In this document: one piece after another, positions 41,989 to 50,575 of the stretch
Layout: each line of letters opens with the position of its first letter
How positions within the stretch are numbered: the stretch's first letter is position 1
NCBI RefSeq assembly: GCF_002216065.1
Contig: NZ_CP022282.1
Span: 4,154,001-4,218,000 of the forward strand
Length of the DNA: 64,000 nt
DNA from: Chryseobacterium sp. T16E-39
Lineage (GTDB): Bacteria; Bacteroidota; Bacteroidia; Flavobacteriales; Weeksellaceae
Direction of reading: 5' to 3'
Position numbers and translations under genes: made by a program
The notes under the pieces: generated by a model
Seen by the model: the letters and a program-made list of their open reading frames with translations, nothing else
Told to the model about the DNA's origin: nothing
Databases searched by the model: none

Positions 41989-43302
41989 TTATTTTTTTTC
42001 AGGTACGTAATTAATGATTATTCTTTGATTAGGATTCAGGTACTTTTTAGCAGCATTTTGAAGATCTTCTCTTGTGATTGATCTGTAAATGTCTATTTCT
42101 TTATTGATTAAGTTGGTGTTACCCATCAATACGTGGTTTGTTGCCAGTGAAGCAGCAATTCCCTGAATGCTTGAATTTTGATTTACAAACTGATTTTCAA
42201 ACTGGTTTTGGATTTTTTGATAATCTTCCTGAGAGATTAAGGTAGTCTGAAGTTTTTTGATCTCAGCATCGATGTCTGACTGTAAAGTCTGCTTTGTGGT
42301 CTGTCCCATCGGGATGGCGAAAAAGGCAAAAATACTATAGTCCTCAAGCCCCTGGTTGAAAGCTGCTACCTGAAGTGCTTTTTTCTCCTGATCTACCAGT
42401 TTCTTGTATAATACTGAAGATTTTCCGTTGCTAAGATAAGTTGAAAGCATATCTAAAACATATGCATCTTTCTCCTTATTAGCAGGTGTTCTGTAGGCAA
42501 AAATATAGGCAGGAAGCTGAATGTTAGGATCCGTAGCGGTAACTTCTTTTTCCTGTGTTATAGGAGCATCTTTCGGGAAATTTTTAGGAGTAACAGTTCC
42601 TTTTTGAATCCCACCATAGTATTCTTCAATCCATTTTTTTGTCTGGTCTGGTTTGATATCTCCTGCAACGACTAATGTAGCATTGTTAGGAACATAATAT
42701 TTTTTATAGAATGCCTGGAATTCCTCCAGTTTTGCGGAGTTAAGATCTTCCATAGATCCGATAGTCGGCCAGTTATACGGATGATTGGTGAAAAGATTCT
42801 TTTGAATGGTGGAGAATAGATTTCCATAAGGCTGGTTATCCATTCTTAACCTTTTTTCTTCTTTCACAACCTCTCTCTGAGTGTCTACACCTACCTGATT
42901 GATTACAGCGTGACGCATTCTTTCAGCTTCCATCCAAAGTCCTAATTGCTCATTGTTGGAAGGGAAAGTTTCGTAGTAATAGGTTCTGTCATTGGTTGTA
43001 TTGGCATTGTTTTGCCCTCCGTTGGAAGAAACAATTTTAAACCAGTCTCCTCTTTTGATATTAGGGGTTCCTTCAAATAAAAGATGTTCAAAAAAGTGTG
43101 CGAAGCCGGTTCTTCCTTTTACTTCATCTTTAGCGCCTACATGATACATTACTCCTGTGGTAACTACTGGTGCTGTATTGTCCTGATGAAGAATCACGTG
43201 TAAACCGTTTGGTAAATCATACTCTTCGAATTTGATTTGTTGTGCATTCAGCATCATTCCAAAGAAAGCTACAGCAGCAACAGAAAGAAGTCGTTTTTTC
43301 AT
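41989..43302 (-). CDS. M16 family zinc metallopeptidase (catalytic subunit)
   Basis: A 437-residue M16B peptidase, exported (signal peptide MKKRLLSVAAVAFFGMMLNAQ; ATG at 43302). The inverted zinc motif HFFEHLLFEGT (HxxEH) is intact, with the downstream Glu ligand in the VKEEKRLRMDNQPYGNLF segment; LPNGLHVILHQDNTAPVVTTGVMYHVGAKDE leads in. It should act with the HxxEH-less subunit encoded 51 nt downstream as a periplasmic oligopeptide-degrading heterodimer. Confidence 0.94.
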   Translation of the reverse strand: MKKRLLSVAAVAFFGMMLNAQQIKFEEYDLPNGLHVILHQDNTAPVVTTGVMYHVGAKDEVKGRTGFAHFFEHLLFEGTPNIKRGDWFKIVSSNGGQNNANTTNDRTYYYETFPSNNEQLGLWMEAERMRHAVINQVGVDTQREVVKEEKRLRMDNQPYGNLFSTIQKNLFTNHPYNWPTIGSMEDLNSAKLEEFQAFYKKYYVPNNATLVVAGDIKPDQTKKWIEEYYGGIQKGTVTPKNFPKDAPITQEKEVTATDPNIQLPAYIFAYRTPANKEKDAYVLDMLSTYLSNGKSSVLYKKLVDQEKKALQVAAFNQGLEDYSIFAFFAIPMGQTTKQTLQSDIDAEIKKLQTTLISQEDYQKIQNQFENQFVNQNSSIQGIAASLATNHVLMGNTNLINKEIDIYRSITREDLQNAAKKYLNPNQRIIINYVPEKK

Positions 43303-43409
43303 AAAGTCGGAATTGTTTGCCAATAAGTCCCATAAATGCTCTAATTGTTACAGTTCAGCTTGTTTTTCTTTGTTATGTTAAATAGGATTTTACATTTTTT
43401 TGATTAAAA

Positions 43410-43443
43410 AAAATTACCCCTGTAGGTTACAGAGGTAATTTTT
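43410..43443 (-). terminator. terminator after the tandem peptide genes
   Basis: Arms AAAATTACCCCTGTA and TACAGAGGTAATTTT (one mismatch), with a 4-nt loop and a minus-strand T run, 18 nt beyond the 43462 stop codon. Confidence 0.75.
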
Positions 43444-43461
43444 ATATCAATTAACGTGATA

Positions 43462-43614
43462 TTATTCTTGACAAAAAGGATGGCTTAGAGGTCGGCAGCT
43501 GTTTTTGGCACAGCACCAGCCTGTTCCGCATGGTGGTAAGTCTTCACCGCATTGCTTAAGTCCTCCCTTAATGGTTTTTAAACTTTGTCTTGAAATTAAT
43601 TTTAAGTTTTTCAT
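43462..43614 (-). CDS. GG-leader bacteriocin-like peptide 1 (six-Cys, knottin-like core)
   Basis: A 50-residue ribosomal peptide, too short for most ORF lists. The leader MKNLKLISRQSLKTIKGG ends in a double glycine, as in peptides cleaved and exported by C39-peptidase ABC transporters and in the 'bacteriocin-like protein' group of Chryseobacterium. The core begins LKQCGEDLPPCGTGWCC and has six cysteines spaced C-x6-C-x4-CC-x4-C-x7-C, which fits an inhibitor-cystine-knot framework. It shares CG-PCGTGWCC-CRP with the second peptide upstream and a near-identical leader. No processing or export gene is in the window. The core's target is unknown. Confidence 0.85.
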   Translation of the reverse strand: MKNLKLISRQSLKTIKGGLKQCGEDLPPCGTGWCCAKNSCRPLSHPFCQE

Positions 43615-43638
43615 ATCGTTTTAATTTAGTTTTAAACT

Positions 43639-43650
43639 TGGTGATCACCA
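43639..43650. promoter_or_regulatory. 12-bp perfect palindrome between the two peptide genes
   Basis: TGGTGATCACCA is a perfect palindrome in the 50-bp gap between the genes. It may be an operator or RNA-processing element; the function is inferred only from its position. Confidence 0.35.
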
Positions 43651-43664
43651 GAAAAGCTATTGTT

Positions 43665-43829
43665 CTACTCTTCTATAGGTGGAAATGAACAGTAAGAAGA
43701 ATTGATTGGTCGGCAAGCGCTTCCATCACAACACCATCCAGTTCCACATGGCGTACCATCACCGCAATATTTAAGTCCACCTTTGATCATTTTTAAATTT
43801 TGTCTTGAAATTGACTTTAAGTTTTTCAT
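43665..43829 (-). CDS. GG-leader bacteriocin-like peptide 2 (six-Cys, knottin-like core)
   Basis: A 54-residue paralogue of peptide 1. The leader MKNLKSISRQNLKMIKGG is nearly identical. The core starts LKYCGDGTPCGTGWCC and has cysteines spaced C-x5-C-x4-CC-x4-C-x7-C, ending in an acidic tail (SFPPIEE). The shared frame CG-PCGTGWCC-CRP with divergent loops suggests tandem duplication followed by loop diversification. It is the upstream gene of the pair. The upstream 257 bp to uvrD are AT-rich with no perfect -7 box; minus-strand TATCTTAG about 50 bp upstream is the nearest match. Confidence 0.85.
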   Translation of the reverse strand: MKNLKSISRQNLKMIKGGLKYCGDGTPCGTGWCCDGSACRPINSSYCSFPPIEE

Positions 43830-44058
43830 ATGATTTTAATTTTTAGTTAGTTACTAAGATATATAAATAATTTTAAAGTTGATTATTTTAAGTTTGATTA
43901 TCTGAATTTTAAATGTAAGTTGATTCCCTTTGCTGAGATAAACTGTACTTTATTGATCAGGATATTGCAACGGAAAAAAATATTTTAGGGGTATTACCAC
44001 GGGTTGAACTTAAAATCTATAGATGTTATATATAGTTTGAATTCTCCTTTTAATACAT

Positions 44059-44066
44059 TATTTTTG
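44059..44066 (+). promoter_or_regulatory. -7 element of the helicase promoter
   Basis: TATTTTTG, perfect TAnnTTTG, 20 nt before the ATG at 44087. Confidence 0.6.
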
Positions 44067-44086
44067 TATTCCCAAATTTTTTGCAG

Positions 44087-46417
44087 ATGGATTACCTGAA
44101 AGGATTAAATGAATCACAATACGAAGCCGTTACCACTTTACAAGGACCTTTAATGGTACTTGCAGGAGCTGGTTCGGGAAAAACACGTGTATTGACTATG
44201 CGTATCGCCCATTTGATTACAAATGGGATCGATCCTTTCAATATATTATCGCTTACCTTTACCAACAAGGCGGCAAAAGAAATGAAAGAGCGTATTGCAA
44301 AAGTGGTAGGACCAGGAAATGCAAGAAGTCTTTGGATGGGAACTTTTCACTCGGTTTTTGCCAGGATTTTAAGAAGCGAGGCTCATTATTTGGGGTATCC
44401 TTCCAATTTTACCATCTACGACCAGCAGGATGCTTTGAATGTGATCAGAAAGGTACTGAAAGATATGAATATCGATGCTGATCTTTACAAACCCAAAAAA
44501 GTTCAGGCAAGAATTTCCAATTATAAAAATAACCTGATCACGGTAAAAGCCTATTTTAATAATCCGGAATTAATGGAAGCGGATGAAAAGGCAAATATGA
44601 AATTTATCGGCAAGATCTATGAGAAATATGTAGAAGCTTGTTTTAAAAACGGAGCGATGGATTTCGATGATTTGTTGTTGAAAACAAATGAACTGCTTAC
44701 CCGTTTCCCGGAAGTTTTAGCGAAATATCAGGATCGATTCAGATATATTCTGGTAGATGAGTACCAGGATACTAACCATTCACAGTATCTTATTGTAAAA
44801 GCACTCGCTTCAAAATTTGAAAATATATGTGTAGTGGGTGATGATGCACAATCAATCTATTCATTCCGTGGTGCCAATATCTACAATATCCTAAATTTTA
44901 AAAAGGACTATCCTGATGCGGTAACGGTTTCCCTGGAACAGAATTACCGTTCTACACAAACGATTGTAAATGCAGCGAATGTGGTGATTGCTAAAAACCT
45001 GCAGCAGTTTAAAAAGAATGTATTCAGTGAAAATGAGGAGGGAGATAAAATAAAAATCTACCGTTCCCTTTCCGATGCTGATGAAGCTAATTTTGTGGCT
45101 GGAAATATCTGGGAGCTTCGTAACAGGGATCAGAGGAAATATAATGATTTCGCTATTTTATACAGAACCAACTCTCAGACGCGTGCTTTTGAAGATGCAC
45201 TGAGACGTAAAAATATTCCTTACAAAGTATATGGTGGTTTATCTTTCTACCAGAGGAAAGAAGTAAAAGATCTGATTGCTTATTTGCGACTATTGATCAA
45301 CGAAAATGATTCAGAGGCGCTAATGAGGATTATCAATTATCCTACAAGAGGAATTGGAGAAACAACTCAAAATAAACTGGTTGTTTTTGCAGATGCTCAA
45401 AATGTGTCTGTTTCAAAAGTATTGGATAATCTTCCGATGTATTCTCAGCACTTGGGATTCAATAATGGAGTTCTTAATAAGCTGAGCGATTTTTGGTCAA
45501 TGATCAAGGCTTTCAAAGTATTGTTAAAGACTGAAACAGCTTACAGTGTAGCTATGGAAGTGGCTAAACGAAGCGGTTTGATTAAATTCCTGAAAGATGA
45601 CGGAACACCTGAAGGAATTTCAAGGGTTGAAAACGTTCAGGAATTGATGAACTCGATGCAGGGTTTTATTGAAGAGCAGATGCAGCTGGAAGATGGAGAT
45701 CCAAGCTTATCTAATTTCCTGGAAAATATTGCACTTTCTGCAGATACTCAGGCTAAAGAAGAGGAAGACGATATGGTTTCCCTGATGACCATTCACCTTT
45801 CTAAAGGATTGGAATTCCCTGTCGTACACCTTGTAGGGATGGAGGAAAATCTTTTCCCTAGTTTTATGAGTTCTGCAACCAGAGAAGATCTGGAAGAAGA
45901 AAGGCGTTTGTTTTATGTGGCTTTAACAAGGGCTGAAAAGCAGGCTTTTTTCTCCTATGCCATTTCCCGTTTCCAATGGGGAAAAATTACAGATGCGGAA
46001 CCTTCAAGATTTTTGAGTGAGGTAGATGAAGAGTATCTGGAATTCATTAATCCGGCTATGGAAAAACGATTCATTAATCAGAGCGGGCTTAAATCCAATA
46101 TTTTTGATGAGCATCCTTCAGAAATGAAGAGCTTTAAAAGGGTGGAGAAGAAAACAATTGAGAAGAGTGATAATTCAAAGCCTATTGCTGAGCCACGAAA
46201 ATTGAAACCTGTAAGTACGGCTAAAATTATTAATCCAAGTGGAGCTTCTTCCCAGGATATTGAAATTGGTGATAAAGTAAGACATGACAGATTTGGAATT
46301 GGTGAGGTTACGTTTTTAGACGGAACAGATCCTCAGAATATTAAAGCAAAAGTTATTTTCATGCATGAAGGTGAGAAAAATCTTATTCTCAAATACGCCA
46401 AACTAACTAAAATTTAA
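44087..46417 (+). CDS. UvrD/PcrA-type ATP-dependent DNA helicase
   Basis: A 776-residue superfamily 1A helicase starting at the ATG at 44087 (MDYLKGLNESQYEAV); a TTG two codons earlier is unlikely. Motifs: Q motif LNESQYEAV, Walker A AGAGSGKTRVLTMRI, Ia SLTFTNKAAKEM, II ILVDEYQDTN, III VVGDDAQSIYSFRGAN, IV EQNYRSTQTI, V LMTIHLSKGLEFPVVHL and VI EERRLFYVALTRAEK. It ends with a PcrA-like KOW/Tudor C-terminus (SSQDIEIGDKVRHDRFGIGEVTFLDG) that in PcrA binds RNA polymerase. It acts in mismatch and excision repair and clearing of transcription-replication conflicts. Confidence 0.96.
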   Translation: MDYLKGLNESQYEAVTTLQGPLMVLAGAGSGKTRVLTMRIAHLITNGIDPFNILSLTFTNKAAKEMKERIAKVVGPGNARSLWMGTFHSVFARILRSEAHYLGYPSNFTIYDQQDALNVIRKVLKDMNIDADLYKPKKVQARISNYKNNLITVKAYFNNPELMEADEKANMKFIGKIYEKYVEACFKNGAMDFDDLLLKTNELLTRFPEVLAKYQDRFRYILVDEYQDTNHSQYLIVKALASKFENICVVGDDAQSIYSFRGANIYNILNFKKDYPDAVTVSLEQNYRSTQTIVNAANVVIAKNLQQFKKNVFSENEEGDKIKIYRSLSDADEANFVAGNIWELRNRDQRKYNDFAILYRTNSQTRAFEDALRRKNIPYKVYGGLSFYQRKEVKDLIAYLRLLINENDSEALMRIINYPTRGIGETTQNKLVVFADAQNVSVSKVLDNLPMYSQHLGFNNGVLNKLSDFWSMIKAFKVLLKTETAYSVAMEVAKRSGLIKFLKDDGTPEGISRVENVQELMNSMQGFIEEQMQLEDGDPSLSNFLENIALSADTQAKEEEDDMVSLMTIHLSKGLEFPVVHLVGMEENLFPSFMSSATREDLEEERRLFYVALTRAEKQAFFSYAISRFQWGKITDAEPSRFLSEVDEEYLEFINPAMEKRFINQSGLKSNIFDEHPSEMKSFKRVEKKTIEKSDNSKPIAEPRKLKPVSTAKIINPSGASSQDIEIGDKVRHDRFGIGEVTFLDGTDPQNIKAKVIFMHEGEKNLILKYAKLTKI

Positions 46418-46455
46418 AAAAAATAGACATCAGCTATTAACATTTTTTATAAATT

Positions 46456-46482
46456 ATAAGTCTACTTATTTTGTAGACTTAT
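46456..46482. promoter_or_regulatory. inverted repeat overlapping the -33 element of the TonB-receptor gene
   Basis: Perfect 10-bp arms ATAAGTCTAC (46456-46465) and GTAGACTTAT (46473-46482) with a 7-bp centre. The -33 TTG (46471-46473) lies within it and there is no terminator-like T tail, so an operator is more likely than a terminator. The regulator is unknown. Confidence 0.55.
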
Positions 46483-46500
46483 AAATATGACATACATTTG
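46471..46500 (+). promoter_or_regulatory. promoter of the TonB-dependent receptor
   Basis: TTG (46471-46473), 19-bp spacer, TACATTTG (46493-46500, perfect TAnnTTTG), 37 nt before the ATG at 46538. Confidence 0.65.
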
Positions 46501-46537
46501 CTCCTCAAAAAAGTTAAAAAAATTTAACATAGAATGT

Positions 46538-49270
46538 ATGAAAAATAGAAAGACCATTTTTTCCACTTCTGTTTTATTTTTCTTGGGAACGACATATGCC
46601 TACGCACAGGAAAAAGATACAGTAAAAACTGCTAATGTAGAAGAGGTCGTTATTTTAGGTTCCCGAAGCGGAGCGAGATCTAAAGTAGACAGCCCGGTTC
46701 CTGTGGATGTATTTAATATAAAAGAATCTTCACTGGTTCTGCCTCAAACCAATATTTCCCAGATTTTAAATGCTATAGCGCCTTCTTTTACTTCGACGGT
46801 TCAGACAAATTCTGATGGTACAGACCATTTAGATCCGGCTCAGCTTAGAGGACTTGGTCCTGATCAGGTTTTGGTTTTGGTAAATGGTAAAAGAAGACAT
46901 ACTTCAGCATTGGTAAATGTAAATGGAACTCCGGGAAGGGGAACCGTAGGAACCGATCTTAATGCAATTCCTTCTTTTGCAATCAATAGAATTGAAGTTT
47001 TAAGGGATGGCGCTTCTGCACAATACGGGTCGGATGCTATTGCCGGAGTCATCAATTTAGGTTTAAAAAGAGATACCGGGAAACTAACCGGACAATTTAC
47101 ATATGGCGGAAATCTTACCCCTGCTGCCAACGACCATACCGGAAACTTTGACGGACAAAATTTTCAGGTGGATCTAAATTACGGGAATAAAATAGGCAAG
47201 AAAGGAGGTTTTTATAACATCACATGGACTTCACAATTTAGAAATCCTACCTATAGAGCGGGAACAGAAAGTGGTGCCATATACAATGCTTATAACGCTA
47301 TTGAAAAAAGAGCTTTGAATGACGGAGTTAATCTTTCTTCGTTGTTTACTGACATCAATAACACCCCCAATTCGCAACAAATTGTAAATTACATTCATCA
47401 ATATTCTCAGAATGTAGGCTATTTTTCTCAAAACTTTCAAAACCAAATCCAGGGAGCTAATACAATTGGAGCATTACAAGGGTTATTGGGTGCTGATGTA
47501 ACCAATCAGGAATTGGCTTATAGGGGATTAGACAGGAAAGATTTCAATATGCAGGTGGGGCAGTCCAAGCTGAATAACCACCAACTTTTTGCCAACATAG
47601 AAGTCCCAATTAATGACAGTTGGAAAGTCTACACTTTTGGCGGCTATAGCTTTAGACACGGTACTTCTGGAGGCTTTTTCAGAAGACCTAATCAAAGCAG
47701 GACTTTTACGGGGCTTTATCCGGATGGATATTTACCGCAGATTGCAACAGACATTCAGGATTTATCTCTTTCTGCAGGAATTAAAGGCGACTGGGATGGA
47801 TGGAATATTGATTTCAGTAATACCTATGGACAAAATTCCTTTGACTACAATATTCAGAATACAGGAAATACTTCTCTAAGATTTAATTCCCCAAATGAAT
47901 TTAGTGCAGGAGGATTGAGGTTTTCTCAAAATACGATCAATCTTGATTTTTCAAAAAAATATGATGTTTGGCAGGGAATCAATATCGCATTTGGAGCGGA
48001 GCACCGTTATGAAAATTTTAAAATAACAGCAGGCGAGGAAGCTTCTTATGCAACCTACGATGTAAATGGAAATGTATGGAATGGTACTACTTCCAGACCA
48101 ACTGATTTCTTTGGAAATGGAACTCAATTTCTTCCCGGAGGTTCACAAGTATTTAGCGGTTTCAGACCGGAAAATGCAGTCAATAAAAATAGACAGTCAG
48201 TGGCGGGCTATGCCGATTTTGAGTTCAATTTTACCAATTGGCTGTTGGTAGATGCTGCTGCGAGATATGAAAATTATTCAGATTTTGGATCTACCTTTAA
48301 TTATAAAATTGCATCAAGAGTTAAGATTGATAAAAATTTAAATCTTAGATTGGCAGGATCTACAGGGTTTAGGGCGCCTTCTATCCATCAGATCTATTAT
48401 AATGTGACCTCTACTTTATTTACAAATGGTCAACTTTTAGATGTGGGAACGTTCAGTAATGATTCTCCGATTGCGGGATTATTAGGTATACCAAAATTAA
48501 AACAGGAAACATCCCAATCTGCTAGTGTAGGATTTACGTACAAAATCCCATCGGTTAATCTAACCTTAACTGCAGATGGATATTTTACTAAAATTAAAAA
48601 CAGAATTATTCTTACGGATCAATTCCTGAAAAAAGATGTTCCATTAGAAGCACAAAATGTCTATTCTAAATTAGGAGTTAACGCAGCTCAGTTCTTTACG
48701 AATGCCATCGATACAGAAACTAAAGGTCTTGATGTTGTGATCACTCATAATGCAAGATTTTCTGAGGTGAAACTCGATAATAGTTTTGCGGTTAATCTTA
48801 ATCAGACCAAAAAAGTAGGAAATGTTCATTCATCAGGTTTGTTGGAATCTGCTAATCTTGAAAATACTTATTTTTCTGAAAAATCAAGGATATATCTTGA
48901 AGAGGCTGTTCCAAGAGTGAAAGCGACTTTATCCCATAGTGTTTCCTGGAGAAATGCAAGTTTCTATCTTAGAAATACCTATTTTGGAAAGGTGACGGGA
49001 GCAGATGTTTTAGATGCAAACGGAGATGGTATTATTGCATTTGATGAGCATCAGAAAATTGCAGATAAAGTGATTACCGATGTTTCTGTAGCATATCAGT
49101 TCACAAAAAATGTAGGCTTAACATTAGGGGTAAATAATATTTTTGATATTTATCCTACTAAAAACCTCCCTGCCTCCACGAATAACGACCAATTTATCTA
49201 CTCCCGTTCTACATCGCAATTCGGACAGAATGGTAGATATGTATTTACAAGATTGAATTTTAATTTTTAA
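46538..49270 (+). CDS. TonB-dependent outer-membrane receptor
   Basis: A 910-residue TonB-dependent transporter starting at the ATG at 46538 (signal peptide MKNRKTIFSTSVLFFLGTTYAYAQ); upstream frame to 46487 overlaps the promoter. After a TonB-box-like EEVVILGSRSGAR the plug domain contains SPVPVDVFNIKESSLVLPQTNISQILNAIAPSF, LRGLGPDQVLVLVNGKRRH and INRIEVLRDGASAQYGSDAIAGVINLGLK. The barrel follows and ends in the aromatic strand GRYVFTRLNFNF. It imports an unknown ligand (siderophore, vitamin or oligosaccharide). No SusD partner follows. The operator-like repeat upstream suggests regulated expression. Confidence 0.94.
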   Translation: MKNRKTIFSTSVLFFLGTTYAYAQEKDTVKTANVEEVVILGSRSGARSKVDSPVPVDVFNIKESSLVLPQTNISQILNAIAPSFTSTVQTNSDGTDHLDPAQLRGLGPDQVLVLVNGKRRHTSALVNVNGTPGRGTVGTDLNAIPSFAINRIEVLRDGASAQYGSDAIAGVINLGLKRDTGKLTGQFTYGGNLTPAANDHTGNFDGQNFQVDLNYGNKIGKKGGFYNITWTSQFRNPTYRAGTESGAIYNAYNAIEKRALNDGVNLSSLFTDINNTPNSQQIVNYIHQYSQNVGYFSQNFQNQIQGANTIGALQGLLGADVTNQELAYRGLDRKDFNMQVGQSKLNNHQLFANIEVPINDSWKVYTFGGYSFRHGTSGGFFRRPNQSRTFTGLYPDGYLPQIATDIQDLSLSAGIKGDWDGWNIDFSNTYGQNSFDYNIQNTGNTSLRFNSPNEFSAGGLRFSQNTINLDFSKKYDVWQGINIAFGAEHRYENFKITAGEEASYATYDVNGNVWNGTTSRPTDFFGNGTQFLPGGSQVFSGFRPENAVNKNRQSVAGYADFEFNFTNWLLVDAAARYENYSDFGSTFNYKIASRVKIDKNLNLRLAGSTGFRAPSIHQIYYNVTSTLFTNGQLLDVGTFSNDSPIAGLLGIPKLKQETSQSASVGFTYKIPSVNLTLTADGYFTKIKNRIILTDQFLKKDVPLEAQNVYSKLGVNAAQFFTNAIDTETKGLDVVITHNARFSEVKLDNSFAVNLNQTKKVGNVHSSGLLESANLENTYFSEKSRIYLEEAVPRVKATLSHSVSWRNASFYLRNTYFGKVTGADVLDANGDGIIAFDEHQKIADKVITDVSVAYQFTKNVGLTLGVNNIFDIYPTKNLPASTNNDQFIYSRSTSQFGQNGRYVFTRLNFNF

Positions 49271-49280
49271 AAACGAACAG

Positions 49281-49934
49281 CTAGTTGAAAATTAAAGGTA
49301 AGGGATCTTCAAAACTCATGATCTTATCATCTGCAAGGTCAAAATCAATTTCTGTATTTTGATTGGTGAAAGCAATAACAGTCATTCCTGCATTTTTGCC
49401 AGCAAGAATACCCGAATGACTGTCTTCAATAACAAAGCAATATTGTGGCTCAATATTCAGGTTTTTTGCTGAAGTAAGATAGACAGCTGGATGAGGTTTC
49501 CCCTGTTCTTCAAACTCTGCAGAAGTAATATGATCAAATAAATGAGCGATCTCCAGTTTATCTAAAACGATTTGAATAATCCTGTAAGGAGAGTTGGTGG
49601 CTAGGCCTATTTGATACTGCTTTAATTTTAAATCTTCTATAAACTTTTTTATACCAACAACGGAACAATCTTCTGTTTGTATCAATTCAATGACCCTTGA
49701 GATGACTTGCTGTTCAACAACATCTAAAGCAATGTTTTTCCAAGGGTATTTTGTATACCAGAACCGGGTGACTTCCTTGGTCGTCATCGATTGGGTATAT
49801 TGTGTAAGATCATCCGTAATGATTGCGCCGAGTGAACCAAACACTTCTTTTTCCGCTTGTTTCCAGAATTTTTCACTATCGATAAGAACGCCATCCATAT
49901 CAAAAATGACAGCTCTTGCTGGTTTTATTTCCAT
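49281..49934 (-). CDS. HAD-superfamily phosphatase/phosphoglucomutase-like protein of the thiamin operon
   Basis: A 217-residue HAD subfamily I hydrolase with a helical cap. Motif I is VIFDMDGVLIDSEKFW (nucleophile Asp), motif II in GLATNSPY, motif III Lys in GKPHPAVYLTSAKNL and motif IV CFVIEDSHSGILAGKNAGM. It resembles the beta-phosphoglucomutase/2-deoxyglucose-6-phosphatase (YniC/HxpB) group. It is the last gene of the riboswitch-led thi operon and overlaps tenA by 10 nt. In plants a HAD domain fused to TenA dephosphorylates thiamin monophosphate, so a TMP phosphatase role is a reasonable inference here. Confidence 0.9.
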   Translation of the reverse strand: MEIKPARAVIFDMDGVLIDSEKFWKQAEKEVFGSLGAIITDDLTQYTQSMTTKEVTRFWYTKYPWKNIALDVVEQQVISRVIELIQTEDCSVVGIKKFIEDLKLKQYQIGLATNSPYRIIQIVLDKLEIAHLFDHITSAEFEEQGKPHPAVYLTSAKNLNIEPQYCFVIEDSHSGILAGKNAGMTVIAFTNQNTEIDFDLADDKIMSFEDPLPLIFN

Positions 49935-50575
49935 ATTTTTAATTCATAAGCAGCTTCCCAAAAATGATATTCCATTCGGGTTGACATAATAAAAGCTTCT
50001 GTCATTTTATTTCTGGTTTCTTCCGTTGCCTTTTCAGCAATAGTATCACAAATGGCAATAGCCTGGTCTACAGCGATAGAAAATTCTTCTCCTCCATAGG
50101 TTTCGATCCATTTGTGGTAAGGATTGTTTATAGCGTTTTGATGCTTATAGATATAATCTCCCACCTCCCTATAGATCCAGAAGCACGGTAATACAGCCGC
50201 TACAGCCACTTCGACTGCCTCTAAAGCGGCAGTACTTCTTAGAAAGTGAGTATAATGGTGGCAGGCAGGCTGTAGTGTTCCTTTATCAGTAACGCCAAAA
50301 TCGGTAAAGTATAGCTCATGTAATGCATTTTCTACAACGATAGCATTTTCAGCAAATCTCATAAAGGTAAGTACATGCTGAAGGTCAGGAATCTTTGCTG
50401 CAATAAGAGAAAGCGTTCTTCCAAAATGCTCAAGATACAGGGAATCCTGAGCCATATAAAATTTAAACTTCTCAAGCGGTAAAGTACCATCTGATAATTC
50501 TTTGATAAAAGACATTTCCAGAATAGACTGGTATTTTGGTTCAATAGCTTGCCAGGTGTGTTCAGACCATTTCAT
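49925..50575 (-). CDS. tenA: aminopyrimidine aminohydrolase / thiaminase II TenA
   Basis: A 216-residue TenA. The fold signature FYMAQDSLYLEHFGRTLSLIAAK, HELYFTDFGV, the catalytic-Cys segment VAAVLPCFWIYREVG (TenA_C class, Cys like B. subtilis Cys135) and NPYHKWIETYGGEEF, with MEYHFWEAAY near the C-terminus, are all present. TenA hydrolyses degraded thiamin pyrimidine (aminomethyl-HMP) to HMP for salvage. It overlaps thiD by 14 nt and the HAD gene by 10 nt, so it is translationally coupled in the thi operon. Confidence 0.94.
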   Translation of the reverse strand: MKWSEHTWQAIEPKYQSILEMSFIKELSDGTLPLEKFKFYMAQDSLYLEHFGRTLSLIAAKIPDLQHVLTFMRFAENAIVVENALHELYFTDFGVTDKGTLQPACHHYTHFLRSTAALEAVEVAVAAVLPCFWIYREVGDYIYKHQNAINNPYHKWIETYGGEEFSIAVDQAIAICDTIAEKATEETRNKMTEAFIMSTRMEYHFWEAAYELKIWK

